DNA of 64,000 bases, from contig CM007320.1 of assembly GCA_000333855.2 (NCBI GenBank), forward strand, positions 859,289-923,288, read 5' to 3'. The translations under genes were made by a program, and so were the position numbers. The first letter of the stretch is position 1. Each line of letters opens with the position of its first letter. This DNA comes from Endotrypanum monterogeii. Lineage: Eukaryota; Euglenozoa; Kinetoplastea; Trypanosomatida; Trypanosomatidae. Under the pieces are notes generated by a model. The model did not search any database, had not been told where the DNA came from, and worked only from the letters and a program-made list of their open reading frames with translations. Shown here piece by piece: positions 8,534 to 19,067 of the stretch.

Positions 8534-10057
8534 ATGAGCGATGTCGTTTCGAGTGGCGGTAGGTCGAGTCGGCCACCCAAAAGCGTATCGAACAGTTCTG
8601 GAAACATTATCAGCTCATCCCCACTCACGCAAACATCAGATGTTGACCTCACGCAACCCTTGTCAAAGACGCAGAGCGACAGTGCTAACGGCAACGGTGA
8701 CACTGCAGCGATTCAGTCCTCTATCACTGCTTCCCCCTCCTCCTACAGGGAACGTAACCCTGAGTTTGGCGTCTACAAACTGCCGATTGAGGAGCAGTTC
8801 GACTGGATCGAGGACGAGTTCATCGCGATCGAGAGGAGCACCATGAACCCGCGCATGTATAACTTTAAAACTTCAAGCGCCAACCCAGCGAAAAACAGAT
8901 ACATGGACGTACTTGCCAATGAGGATACGATTTTCCCCTCACCTAGCTCAACAGTCGCGGGTCCCAATACAAAGGCCCCGCGACTCTCCACGTCTGGTTT
9001 TCTTTCTTCCACTGCATCTGCGTGCTCCTCGTCAGTGGGTTTTCATAGCTCTGCCGCAAAGAAGACGTCTTCAGTCGCTGGACAGGGCATACTGGGCACA
9101 TTGCGCGGCAGCCTTTTGCGGGGAGGGTTCGAGGGAAATAAGAGGCTCCCCACGAACTGGAGTGTCACGAAGCAGCCGCAGTGCTATATTAATGCTAATA
9201 GGGTGGATATGGGTGTGCAGCCTTTATTCGTAGCTTCGCAAGCTCCGGTACCGGAGTGTATAAATGATTTTCTCTCTGCTATCTACCACTGTGGTGCTAC
9301 CCTGGTGCTGATGCTGACAAAGGTCGAGGAGGCTGGAATCGTAAAAGCAGACAGGTACTGGCCTCACGACGACGCACCGGTCAACGATATCGAGTCATTT
9401 GGTAGCATTTGCGTATACAAAGATGAGCAAGATCCGTACTCACTCGACGATGCAAATGAAATAATTCGCCGGCCATTTTACATACGCCCATCTTCTTCGC
9501 CCAAAGCACACGCACACAAGGTCGTCATGTATCAGTACGTGGGCTGGCCCGATCGTGGTGTTCCCGATAGCACCAAGTCTTTTGAGGAGCTGTTGGATAT
9601 TATTCAACGTTATGTGCAAAACCCACCCGTCGCGGGCGATCTGATGCGTACGTCGGGGAGCGTCGCTGACTTTCCCAACACACCCAAACGTGCCAGCGTT
9701 ACAGCGAGCGGTACAGGGGGTCAAAACGCTTTGCCTCCAGTCTTCGTGCACTGTAGTGCTGGCATTGGCCGCACCGGCACTCTCATAGGCGCCTACACAG
9801 CCCTCAAAATGACGGAGGGTGGTGGTCTCACCGACAGAGGCATCCGGCGCATCGTGATGAGCATGCGCAAAGCTCGCTTTGGCATGGTGCAGCGCTTCGA
9901 GCAGTATATGTTTCTCTACATGATCGTGCTGAGGTACATGGGAATCGACACAAGCGCCTTTACGGCACGTATGCAGCCACGGGCAGATATGTACAATGCG
10001 CGGTTGATGGAGGCAAGGAACAAGGCACTGCTTTCAGCGAGTGCAGCAAAGCGTTAA
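8534..10057 (+). CDS. Protein tyrosine phosphatase, classical PTP family
   Basis: The 507-residue product has every key PTP element. KNRYMDV lies at about 120-126 and YINAN at about 218-222. The WPD loop with the general acid is in GWPDRGVPDS (about 337-346). The P-loop is HCSAGIGRTG (406-415), with nucleophile C407 and phosphate-binding R413. A Q-loop-like segment follows in the last helices. The enzyme should dephosphorylate phosphotyrosine through a cysteinyl-phosphate intermediate. The N-terminal 70 residues are Ser/Thr/Asn-rich and probably disordered. Two insertions are odd: about 90 Ser/Ala-rich residues between KNRY and YINA, and about 35 residues just before the P-loop. The frame is open back to a GTG at 8405, but the first ATG after the acceptor is at 8534. 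The substrate is unknown. Confidence 0.93.
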   Translation: MSDVVSSGGRSSRPPKSVSNSSGNIISSSPLTQTSDVDLTQPLSKTQSDSANGNGDTAAIQSSITASPSSYRERNPEFGVYKLPIEEQFDWIEDEFIAIERSTMNPRMYNFKTSSANPAKNRYMDVLANEDTIFPSPSSTVAGPNTKAPRLSTSGFLSSTASACSSSVGFHSSAAKKTSSVAGQGILGTLRGSLLRGGFEGNKRLPTNWSVTKQPQCYINANRVDMGVQPLFVASQAPVPECINDFLSAIYHCGATLVLMLTKVEEAGIVKADRYWPHDDAPVNDIESFGSICVYKDEQDPYSLDDANEIIRRPFYIRPSSSPKAHAHKVVMYQYVGWPDRGVPDSTKSFEELLDIIQRYVQNPPVAGDLMRTSGSVADFPNTPKRASVTASGTGGQNALPPVFVHCSAGIGRTGTLIGAYTALKMTEGGGLTDRGIRRIVMSMRKARFGMVQRFEQYMFLYMIVLRYMGIDTSAFTARMQPRADMYNARLMEARNKALLSASAAKR

Positions 10058-11079
10058 AGAGGACGTTGAAGCTTAAAGCTAATCGGGGGGGGGAAGGGAG
10101 GAGAAGAGGTAGTGGGCTCACTGCGACAACCAGCTCGATACTTACGCGTGTGTTTTTCATAAACGGAAGCTGTCGGGACTAAAGAGCTCCTAGCAAGCCT
10201 TCACAGAGTCATAACATTATCGAAGCGCATCCATGCATCCTTCTCGAATCCTCTTTATGCACCCGTAGGTGATGTGAGTATGAGTGTCGAAGTTCTGGGT
10301 AGACTCCCTGTCTGTGTTCCCCCGACGGTGAAGGCAGCGGGAGGGGGGAGGGACGTGGTCTCGAGGTCACTGAAACACCAGCGTTATTGCTTTATTTATT
10401 TATGTTGGTTATGTTTATAAATACACACGTTTTGTTAGACAAGGTTGGGTGACGTTTATGGGTGCAGTGCTTCTTGTCGTGTTCATTACTGCCGTGACGG
10501 CTCAATTCCGTTAGTGTATTACCTCCCATAGGAAGGCCCTCACTTTTTTCCTTGCGCTCAACTGGAAAGCCAGATTGAGTTTGGTGCGATTAATGAGGTC
10601 GCGCTCCACTCAGCTCGGCGGTTATCTGAGCGAAGGTCATGTTAACACGCGCACAACTCAAGAATCGCCCCGGGAGTAGTCATGGTGAGCCCCCCCCCCT
10701 CCCTCCTTCCACCTGTCTCGCCTCCTCGCGTCTTTCGACTCGGCTCGTCCGTACTCCCTTGGTTTCTCCTTTGCTTTGGACGTGATTCCTTAATTTTTTA
10801 TACGCGAGCGCATCGTTATCGCCCCGGATTCGAGCAAAAAGAGAAAAAAGGGGAACGCACCAGAATCGTGGCGCGTACACAGGAAAAACAAACAAACAAA
10901 CAAACACACCAACACACGCGGTTGAGGAAATACAGATCAAGTATACAATCACGAGGTTCGGGGGTGGGTGGGCAGGTGGGGTCGCGGCAGAAGCACAGAG
11001 GGTTGCTTTGATACCCGACTGACAACGACCAAAAGAATACAGACGGTGCAGCACACACCTATCAACGGACCCACTGGTG
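10058..11079. other. Intergenic region upstream of the frameshifted unknown gene
   Basis: No protein gene seen. A C/T-rich tract at 10688-10735 is the likely trans-splicing signal. No ATG occurs between 10690 and the start at 11080, which supports that start. Confidence 0.6.
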
Positions 11080-12282
11080 ATGGACGGAAAGCGCAGGCAA
11101 TACGTGCCACCTGCCCTGTCAGGATCGTCGGCCTCCACAACTCTTACAAGCGCAGCGGTAGCGGCCGCTGAGGCAGCCGGAAAGCGACTCACCAGCCTTC
11201 GCAGCAGCGCGCGCCCACCGGACTCATTTCTACCAACACACCCTTCTCAAGGCACGCAAGTGTGGCTTGATAAGGCAACAAGGGATACATCCCAGTGCAC
11301 CCCCTCTACAAACGCGGAAGACTTACCCCGGCAGTTCCCTCCCTCGAAGGATGGAGTGCCGTTCCACACTGCCACGCCCACCGAGGCAGTCTCCGCTGCG
11401 AGGGGTTTGTTGCGCACGCACACGGATGACTCACTCCCTCTTCCACGTCCTCGATTGTACGCTGCACCGCTGCCGGCTTCTTCGACGACGACGACGAAGA
11501 CATCATCATCTGTAGCGCCAACTGCTTCTGTTGCTGCAGCCGCGGCGGCGGCCACATTGCTAAAAATTAGAAACCAAACTGGCAGCCATTCAACAGTCGG
11601 CATCGCTCCTCTTAGCAACCCCTTGTCTTCAGAGCGTATCTCGCTTTCGTCGCTGAGGCAGTTGGTCTCCAGGTCACCACTTGAGATGCAGAAGCCATGG
11701 CCACCATCATCATTTTCTCTGCAGCGACCTCCGTCCACCGCCACGTCTACCAATCGCCTTACAGGGGGGAGACACAAGGCGAGTCATGTCAACAGTGCCT
11801 CCGAAAGTCACCCCTCACAGCATGTCTTCTCTTCGCCAACACCGATTCCTCCCCTGCACGATGCACCGCCATCGGCGTTGGAACTCTACAAAGAGGTCTT
11901 GGGACTAGACGAAGACGAAACTAGATGCAACGACCTGGTAAGATCGACAACAGTGGGACGAGCGAAATACAAGCGACCGCGTTACCTTGCCCTTTCTCGA
12001 ATATCCGACGAGGAGGATGACGATAGTGGTGATGGCGGTGAACACAGAGGCACGATCGCCTACTCACCATCTTCTTCGCGTTCCTCCTCCTCTTCTTCTT
12101 CCTTGGCCGCAAAGGAATTGGCGCCTCCCTGTATGAGCAGCACCGTAATGACTGATCCACTTCATCACCTCACCCCTGGCGAGGACATGACGCAGGCGGG
12201 CGGGGAATGCGGCCGAGTTTGCCAGCGCATCGCACTGGGGCACCGACAGCACCTCTCCCTCGCCCTGACGAAGGAGAGGTAA
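11080..12282 (+). CDS. Protein of unknown function, 5' portion of a probably frameshifted gene
   Basis: The open frame encodes 400 residues rich in Ser, Pro, Thr and Ala. It has long low-complexity stretches (poly-Ala near residue 150, poly-Ser near 340) and an acidic patch ISDEEDDDSGDGGEH (about 308-322). I recognise no domain. It ends inside another + strand frame that overlaps it by 76 bases from that frame's first ATG (12207), or 127 bases if the open frame from 12156 is counted. Trypanosomatid genes rarely overlap and need a splice acceptor between them. None is visible here, so this and the next entry are most simply one gene of roughly 900-950 codons broken by a one-base error or a real -1 shift. 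The start is the first ATG after a long ATG-free leader. Confidence 0.7.
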   Translation: MDGKRRQYVPPALSGSSASTTLTSAAVAAAEAAGKRLTSLRSSARPPDSFLPTHPSQGTQVWLDKATRDTSQCTPSTNAEDLPRQFPPSKDGVPFHTATPTEAVSAARGLLRTHTDDSLPLPRPRLYAAPLPASSTTTTKTSSSVAPTASVAAAAAAATLLKIRNQTGSHSTVGIAPLSNPLSSERISLSSLRQLVSRSPLEMQKPWPPSSFSLQRPPSTATSTNRLTGGRHKASHVNSASESHPSQHVFSSPTPIPPLHDAPPSALELYKEVLGLDEDETRCNDLVRSTTVGRAKYKRPRYLALSRISDEEDDDSGDGGEHRGTIAYSPSSSRSSSSSSSLAAKELAPPCMSSTVMTDPLHHLTPGEDMTQAGGECGRVCQRIALGHRQHLSLALTKER

Positions 12283-13838
12283 GCGCCGCGCCACATACGC
12301 ACCATTCCCTTATTCATGCCGGCTCAATTCCGAATCGCTTGCCGCCACCAGATAGAAACCTGGCGCTTTCGAGCGAAGATGTGGAGCAGACACATCCTGA
12401 TTTCGACACGGAGGAAGGAGGGGATACTGACACCGATGATGAGGCCGGGGAGGACGATGCGGTCGGCAGTCGCCGGAGTGTAGTCCCAAGTGACCCGCTC
12501 CGTCTCGCGGTGGATTGGGATCAAGTACAACGTATTGCAGCGCGCGCGACGGCGAAGGCAGCACACGCTCTCTGCGGTGAGGACACCGTTGATCGATCTG
12601 AGGAAGAGGAGGCACTGTTTTCGCGCGCTCAGGAGGAGGGTGAATCACAGTCCCACGCGAAGCAAAATGATAGAGCAAACGACAGTTTTTATACCGATCG
12701 CGACGCGTGTGAGGCCGGGCGCGCTCGAGGTCTTTTGGAAAAGCGAGCGAAGGCCGACATCCATCGGCGTGCAACGCAAGCGGCCACTGCCCCTGCTTCT
12801 CCAGCAGAGCCCCTACTCTGCTTACTTCAGCATTTGCCCACCGCACCGGGGCGTGTAATTTACGAACGAAACGGCTTTCCTCCTAGCTCCGTGGACAGCG
12901 GTTTCGACGAGGAGTTCCATAAATGCGTACAGAAGCTCATGACGCGTAACGTGTTGCAGCGTGATGGCCGCATCGGCGATGCAGAGACATCTTCGGTTTC
13001 CGCTGCTTCCGCTTCACTACCCTACCAGCAACACAGCCCCGCTACTGGGCGTCGTGCTAGCACGCAGCGGCGACGTGCGAACCAGAAGCAAAAAGATGTG
13101 GAAATAGAGCAAGCGATCGAGTTTCTCTCGCGTGGTCTACCGGCTGATGTGCGCGATGTTGTGACCTACGCCCGTTGTGTCGTTCAGGAGCGACTGAATC
13201 GAGAGGAGCAGCTGCAACTGCCTAAGTCCCACTCGACAATGTCGAGAGTGGCTGTTGAAGCATCAGAGGGGGTGGATCACCCTGCCGACGACGAGATGTG
13301 TGCTCGCGGTGATGCGTTGGCCCCTGATGAGTCCAAGTCACTTGCTGCCCTACGTGCGGTGGTTGATCAAAAGATTAGTCTCATGCGCGCCACTCTGGAT
13401 CATGTTGAACAAACTCCAGTGGGGAGGCGTGATGGCTCGACAGACGCCAAGGAAACGCTCGTGGAAGCCCACGCACGATTTACGGATGTCGTCCGCCGCG
13501 CTGCAGCGAGTCGCCGTGAGAAGGCAGAGGCAGCACAACTTGCAGAGCAGCGCCTGGAAGCCACCGTGGATGCATGGAGGAGGTCGTACGATACTCTGCT
13601 AAATCGTGAGCTGAGCCGTCACCGGGTGACGCAGAGAACAGAGAGGCGACCGCGGATTGAAGCACTGTTGCAGGCTCTGCAACCCCCACAGGGGGAGCCC
13701 AAGAGACCACAGCGTCACCTATCCCATACAGGCCCATGGGGTAGAGCCAAAGGAATGCACAGGAAAGAACGCAAACGTATAAACAAATTTGTCGAGGCGG
13801 CGGCCAATATCTTCCCTATGATGCCACCCTTCCAGTGA
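12207..13838 (+). CDS. Protein of unknown function, 3' portion of a probably frameshifted gene
   Basis: This frame is open from 12156; its first ATG is 12207 and it would encode 543 residues. An acidic segment (about residues 65-88) is followed by a charged region predicted mostly helical by eye. Heptad-like Ala/Leu/Arg/Glu patterning between about 390 and 490 suggests coiled coil. The tail is basic (HRKERKRINKF, near 521-531) and could bind nucleic acid or direct nuclear import. No known domain is recognised. The composition (acidic then coiled, few cysteines) continues that of the upstream frame. No pyrimidine tract plus AG precedes 12207, so independent trans-splicing is unlikely. A G-rich run at 12196-12205 inside the overlap is a natural place for a homopolymer error. 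Confidence 0.7.
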   Translation: MRPSLPAHRTGAPTAPLPRPDEGEVSAAPHTHHSLIHAGSIPNRLPPPDRNLALSSEDVEQTHPDFDTEEGGDTDTDDEAGEDDAVGSRRSVVPSDPLRLAVDWDQVQRIAARATAKAAHALCGEDTVDRSEEEEALFSRAQEEGESQSHAKQNDRANDSFYTDRDACEAGRARGLLEKRAKADIHRRATQAATAPASPAEPLLCLLQHLPTAPGRVIYERNGFPPSSVDSGFDEEFHKCVQKLMTRNVLQRDGRIGDAETSSVSAASASLPYQQHSPATGRRASTQRRRANQKQKDVEIEQAIEFLSRGLPADVRDVVTYARCVVQERLNREEQLQLPKSHSTMSRVAVEASEGVDHPADDEMCARGDALAPDESKSLAALRAVVDQKISLMRATLDHVEQTPVGRRDGSTDAKETLVEAHARFTDVVRRAAASRREKAEAAQLAEQRLEATVDAWRRSYDTLLNRELSRHRVTQRTERRPRIEALLQALQPPQGEPKRPQRHLSHTGPWGRAKGMHRKERKRINKFVEAAANIFPMMPPFQ

Positions 13839-14810
13839 CGCTCAACTCTTCCGCGTTGATCACCGAAGCGCTTCTTCGTGCCTTCCCCCTTCCCCTTCTC
13901 TTTTTTCCCGGTTCTCCTCAAGTCGCGTAGCACCTTCTCGCCTGCTCACTCCTCTCGCCACCACTCCTAGAATGACTCGAGTGCAACACTGGGGGGATGA
14001 CGAAAAACAGGGTGCGTGCGTTCCTGCGTGTGTGTGTCTGTGTGTTTGTGTGTGTACGAGGGGAACATACGGGTAGTTGTGCACCATAGTGAAGATGTGT
14101 TGCTCGCGTTGCATTACTTCTTTTTTTTTTGGGGGGGGGTTACATCCACCTCATAGATGCGTACACTTTGTCGAAGCAGATGATAAACGTGCTAAGGCTA
14201 CATGTCATGTATCTCGTCGTTGAGAACGAAAAAAAAATGTTGATGAGGATCTGTTCAAGATGATGTATGCTGCTGTAGGAGGGCGCGTAGATGAGGACGC
14301 CCCTCGCTTGTATCCCTTTGTGTGTTTTTTTTGTTCAGTTTCCTTTCCCACCCTCCAGCTTCATTATTTACGACTCTCCTCTACCCCCGCCCCCTTTTTT
14401 CTTCCTATCCCTCACTATCACACACACGTCGATGCCCCTGTGGAGGTCGTTAACGCCGTAGAACCGGCCACTAGTGATGCTCTGTTTTTTTTCTTTTGCT
14501 GGGCCTGCTGACCGAAAACCTTTATTTCCTCAACTTTTCCTGTCTCGCCTCATCTTGGTTTAATTTTGTTTTTTCATGTGCTACACACACACACACACCA
14601 ACCGCTCGATCGGACTCTCTGTCTTCGAGGTACCGGGGCAGCACCATTATCTCTTTTAGTATGCTTTGGCGCATGGTTGTAGGACTATGAGTCAATAAAT
14701 AAATTTGTCTAATTAATTGATATATATATATATATGTGTGTATATATACGTATATACGCACGCACATTACATTCTCTTGTCTTTGCTTTTCGTAACCCTT
14801 TCCCTGACCA
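13839..14810. other. Intergenic region upstream of the 647-residue unknown protein
   Basis: No protein gene seen. It contains poly-T/G (14121-14140), CA repeats (14583-14599) and a TA tract at 14721-14735 close to the next start. Short upstream ATGs occur near 14660-14690, opening a nine-codon frame, so the leader may contain a small uORF. Confidence 0.55.
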
Positions 14811-16754
14811 ATGGAAGCTTTGTTTTATGACCACACCATCAGCAGTGCGGCGATTCGGCAGGCACATATTTGTCATGCTCTTCACGCGTTTCTGGCAGAT
14901 TCCGCCTCACGATCGGCTGTTCATCTCATCGCGCTTTTCGTTCATATACCCACACCCTCTACGCTTTCGGCTGCTGCCCAAAGCCCTAGCAGCAGCAACG
15001 GGCGCATCAGTGGCAGCATACCTGCCCCTCACACGGGTAGAGCTGTGATGGCACGGGGCACCTCGACGCGTACAGTCAATTCAGTGGCCTCGTCATCTCC
15101 TGCGGTGTCTCGTCGAAGTCGAAGTGCGCAGAAACTAGCATGGTGTGCTTGGGAAGCTGATCGACGTCTTCGTCAGGCAGCCGAGGATGCAGCAGCGATC
15201 AACATCGCACTCGCACAAGGTACCCTTCCAGCACGCTCAACGGACGGTGCCGCTCGCGCAGAGCCCTTCACCAGGGCGTTGGTTGTTCCCGTGGCCTTCT
15301 TGGCACCCCAAGTGCGCGACGACCTGACTGTCTATGAGAGCTGGCAGCGCTGTGCGGAGGTGTGCACAGAGGCGCCCGCCGCTGCGGCGGTGCGCGGTGC
15401 CGCGTCGCGTACGACTCGAACGGCCTCGCCGCTGCGCCATGCTAGCCTCATAGCATTATCGTTGGGTTCCCCATCGCTACTGCTCTCGTGGGCGGAGCGG
15501 CCGGCGCGCTGCTACCTCGACAATCTCCTGCTTCCACATCAAAGCCTTCTTATGGATCTCACATGGTGGTTGGGGGCGGCAGGCGAGAGTGCGTGCGCCA
15601 CGGATGCTCTCGCAACCGGCAAGCGCGTGAGCAACTCGGTACTGCGCGACATCTTCCTCTCAGACGTGCAACCTTCCTTTAAACTGCCGAAAGGAGACAG
15701 TCGTTGCGTTGTCTGGATCTCGTATGTCAGCCTCCTAGCCTTACTACACCCACAAGCGACGGCAGAGATTGGCAATAGCATCAGCGGTGGTGGTGTAGGA
15801 ATGAGTGGGTGCACAGGCAGGGGTACGTCAGGGCGGAGATGCGGCTGGAACGCGCGCTCTGGAAATTTATTCGGGGTGAACGAGGATGCGTTTATGACAA
15901 CATATGTTCTCATCCGTCGCCTGGTTTCTTCGCTCAACGCCAGCCAATCCGGTGCTATGGGCCGCACCCAGCTCCTGCGCGTTGTGCTAAGCTTCGGCGG
16001 ATCCTCGTCGTCTTTACGGCGTCGCCTCGTACACACGTGTTGTACCACCGCCCACGGAAAAGTAGAGGCTGATGCAGCATTGTTAAGCACCCGCTCTCTG
16101 GTTGACGTACACGCTCTGTTTGCTGTGCTATCTGGTCAGGACACAGTGAACGTGTATGGTGAGGCCGCCGCGTTCGTGCGCACAGCGCGACGTCGTGCCA
16201 GCGCTGGCCACATATGGCAACAATATCATCGGCAGATCGCCCTTAACAGTGCCCGGGTGCAGGTGACTTTGCCGCCACGCTCCTCGGACCCCATCAGCAC
16301 TGAGCTTAAATCGAGGGCTTGTAGCGACTCTGGCGCATTACGCAGCGAATTCGTGGATCGAGGTGTGCGTGCGCTCGCAGGAAAGATGCGATCACTCGCG
16401 CGCAAGCGCCTGGGCAAGAGGTGTACACGAGTCGTGCGTGCCCGCTCACGCGCCAAGACGTCAAAGGGAGCTCTGAAGCGGCTACGTGCCAATACTAGCG
16501 ACGCTGATTCCGAGCGCGTTCTCGAAAGTGCGGTTGAACGGGCTCGTCGAGCAGCGGTAAGCCACATCGCAGGGAAAAAAAGATACGCTGAGCCGTTGGA
16601 GACTGGAGTCGACCGAACTTCGGCAGGTACTACCAAGGTGTCGTCGCCGCCGCAGAAGCAGCGAAAGGCGGATGTGAAGTTGGTTTGCTCAAAGCCGACG
16701 GCAGACACAGCTCTCAGCTGGTGCGAGGATATGTCTGGCGATCGCCCAGTGTAG
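14811..16754 (+). CDS. Protein of unknown function (647 residues)
   Basis: One long + strand frame begins at an ATG in a CCAATGG context. The N-terminal 60 residues are hydrophobic/helical without a clear signal peptide. A Ser-rich linker follows at about 57-105. The central 250 residues are Leu- and Ala-rich and probably helical, with a Gly-rich insertion (about 325-350) that may be disordered. The C-terminal third is strongly basic (Arg/Lys clusters at about 520-570), which suggests nucleic-acid or microtubule binding or nuclear localisation. I recognise no catalytic motif and cannot assign a family. The GC-rich third codon positions and the length make it a real gene. Confidence 0.8.
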   Translation: MEALFYDHTISSAAIRQAHICHALHAFLADSASRSAVHLIALFVHIPTPSTLSAAAQSPSSSNGRISGSIPAPHTGRAVMARGTSTRTVNSVASSSPAVSRRSRSAQKLAWCAWEADRRLRQAAEDAAAINIALAQGTLPARSTDGAARAEPFTRALVVPVAFLAPQVRDDLTVYESWQRCAEVCTEAPAAAAVRGAASRTTRTASPLRHASLIALSLGSPSLLLSWAERPARCYLDNLLLPHQSLLMDLTWWLGAAGESACATDALATGKRVSNSVLRDIFLSDVQPSFKLPKGDSRCVVWISYVSLLALLHPQATAEIGNSISGGGVGMSGCTGRGTSGRRCGWNARSGNLFGVNEDAFMTTYVLIRRLVSSLNASQSGAMGRTQLLRVVLSFGGSSSSLRRRLVHTCCTTAHGKVEADAALLSTRSLVDVHALFAVLSGQDTVNVYGEAAAFVRTARRRASAGHIWQQYHRQIALNSARVQVTLPPRSSDPISTELKSRACSDSGALRSEFVDRGVRALAGKMRSLARKRLGKRCTRVVRARSRAKTSKGALKRLRANTSDADSERVLESAVERARRAAVSHIAGKKRYAEPLETGVDRTSAGTTKVSSPPQKQRKADVKLVCSKPTADTALSWCEDMSGDRPV

Positions 16755-17534
16755 GTGAGATGCGGGCTGCAGCACCGCCGGCTGGAGCAGCCTTTGTGTC
16801 TCTGTGTTTCAGGTGTGTCATCTGCTGAGGAGCGGATCAATAAAAGACAAATACAGCACTCCTTGTGTACTCGCACAGTTGCCCTCTCTATTTTTTATAT
16901 TTCGCGAAGTAGACGCTGCGGTTAACACGGTCATAATGCTTGGCGTGTAGGTGTAGCAGATGGATGGCCATCTTGGCTACTGAGGTGAGCTCGACATTTA
17001 ATATTTCTTCACAAAAAAAAATGTTGTGATCGGGGTAATGAGTAAAAACAGCTCAGGAGTGAGTGACTAAGCACCCTTTCATAATTTTGTTTTCCGCTCT
17101 CGCTTGCATCTCGTCCTTCAAAGCTTTCTCCCCTTTCTCTTCTCTCCCTTTTCCCCTCCCAATCTGGTGCTCTCGTTGCAGTTGGCACCTCGTACGCTCG
17201 TTGAGCCTGAACAACAAAAAGCAAAGAAAAGTATTTTCTCGGCAGAGATTCGAGATACAACTTTAAGTCCATAAATACGTATGAAGACAGCAGACCACAG
17301 GCATTACTTTTCAAAAAAAAAAAGCGTCCTTCCCTTCTGCTTCGCCGCACCATACACATATATCATATATTTCACTACAACGGTCGTTCTTCTAAATATA
17401 TTTTAAGCAAAAAACAATAAAAAGATCGCATTTTTTGTTTGTTTGTTTGCTTTGCACTCTAGAGGAAAACATTGTTTTTTATTACTATATATATATTTTT
17501 TTTTTTCCCACCTTGGTTGTTGCTAAAGAGAGTC
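16755..17534. other. Intergenic region upstream of the choline-transporter-like gene
   Basis: No protein gene seen. Two possible acceptors are present: a C/T tract ending in AG at 17180-17181, and a poly-T tract (17498-17510) followed by AGs at 17527-17532. Using the first would place an upstream ATG at 17279 in the leader; using the second would leave a leader of only a few bases. Confidence 0.5.
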
Positions 17535-19067
17535 ATGAACTTCGGCAGCAACCCGAATGCAGTGAAGCCTGGTCACGGCCAGGTGAACATGGGAGCGGAG
17601 AAGCTCACGAGCCATGGCCATGGGATACCCATCTCCAATTGCTACAACAATCAGTATCCGCAGGCAGAGATAAATTATTCACCCATGGAGGGCGTGCCTG
17701 TAGAGGGCACTCCTCTTTACACCGATCCCAATCTCAACCCGACACAATCAGCAAAGCTCAGCCGCTTCCGCCTTCAAGGCTTCAAAGATGTCTGGGCCAC
17801 AATCCTGTTCCTCCCGTTCGCAATCTTTCCGATTGTTTGGGGCATCATCCAACTTGCCACGTACCGCGTTGAGATGACCGCAGGCCAGTCGTCTACCTCG
17901 ACTCGAGTGAAGAACAAACTAAATTCATATTGGATTCTTTGGGCCTGCCTCGCGGCTGCTGGTGCTTCCATTCTGAGCTCGCTTGTGATACTCAAGGCCG
18001 CGAAGCGGTTTTCTCTTCAGATGATTTACATCGCAAACATCGGATCGATTTTATTGTTTTTCGTGTGTGCCGCGCTCTCGTTTGTGAAGCTGAACGTTCT
18101 CGCTGGCCTCGTGTTACTTGTCTGCGGAGTTTTACGTGGTATCTGGTTCTTCCTCGTCCGTGATCGCATTCCATTTGCAGCTGCGCTTCTCAAAGCCTCC
18201 GTGACGGTTGTCAGTGCTTTCCGCTTGACGTACGTACTGAACTTCCTCCTGTGCCTGCTTACGTGCGCCTACGTGGGGCTGTGGGGATACGGTATGTTGG
18301 CGGTGGCCGACCGCTTCCAGAAGGGCACGGGCAACGCCTTGTACACTCTGGCAATCGTGGTGCTCGTCTTCGGGGCTCTGTGGGTGTCGCAAGTGGTGCC
18401 CAATGTCATGCACGTGACAACCTGCGGCCTGGTCGCAACGTGGTATTTTGCAGGCTTCGATAATATGCCTGGTAACCCCACGCTCGCCTCCTTCAAGCGA
18501 GCCACGACGACAAGCTTTGGCTCCATTTGCTTCGGCTCCCTCCTCGTTGCGCTTGTCGAGTTCATCCGATTCCTTGTGAACCAGGCTCAGAACGGCGATG
18601 AGAGCAGCTTTTTGAGCTGCTTATGTGATTGCATACTGAGCTGCTTTCAGCACCTGCTTGAACTTTTCAATCGCTACGCATTCGTGCACGTTGCCATCTA
18701 CGGCTGCGGCTACATCGAGGGTGCGAAGCGGACCTACGCGCTGTGCAAGCAGTGCTTCTTTGCCGGATACTTCAACGAGTGCCTTGTGGCACCGACGATG
18801 AGTATGTTTGCCTTTGCTGTATCTCTACTGTATGCGTTTATCGCTGGCATTTTTACCTGGTCTTGGGCGATCGGCGTGATGGTGTTTCTCATCTCGGGCA
18901 TGATACACATGCTGTTCTTCTCCGTCGTGGAAAGCGGCGTGGCGACGGTGTTTGTGTGCTTTGCTGAGTGCCCCGAAGCTCTTCGGGAGTCAGACCCTCA
19001 ACTCTACGCCACAATCTATGCCACGGACGCGAACGGAACCAACAACTACGCGTCGCCGCCTATTTAA
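17535..19067 (+). CDS. Choline-transporter-like / Pns1 (SLC44 family) membrane protein
   Basis: The 510-residue product has about ten strongly hydrophobic segments. The C-terminal region is typical of the SLC44/CTL/Pns1 family: a segment resembling the family's short cytoplasmic loop (GCGYIEGAKRTYALCKQC, about 392-409), paired membrane helices, and the final ESDPQLYATIYATDANG tail region. The N-terminal 60 residues are soluble and Asn/Pro/Gly-rich, as in fungal Pns1. CTL proteins are plasma-membrane or organellar multi-pass proteins linked to choline or ethanolamine transport; the substrate here cannot be inferred. The frame extends upstream through a TTG, but the ATG at 17535 gives the family-like N terminus. 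Confidence 0.88.
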   Translation: MNFGSNPNAVKPGHGQVNMGAEKLTSHGHGIPISNCYNNQYPQAEINYSPMEGVPVEGTPLYTDPNLNPTQSAKLSRFRLQGFKDVWATILFLPFAIFPIVWGIIQLATYRVEMTAGQSSTSTRVKNKLNSYWILWACLAAAGASILSSLVILKAAKRFSLQMIYIANIGSILLFFVCAALSFVKLNVLAGLVLLVCGVLRGIWFFLVRDRIPFAAALLKASVTVVSAFRLTYVLNFLLCLLTCAYVGLWGYGMLAVADRFQKGTGNALYTLAIVVLVFGALWVSQVVPNVMHVTTCGLVATWYFAGFDNMPGNPTLASFKRATTTSFGSICFGSLLVALVEFIRFLVNQAQNGDESSFLSCLCDCILSCFQHLLELFNRYAFVHVAIYGCGYIEGAKRTYALCKQCFFAGYFNECLVAPTMSMFAFAVSLLYAFIAGIFTWSWAIGVMVFLISGMIHMLFFSVVESGVATVFVCFAECPEALRESDPQLYATIYATDANGTNNYASPPI

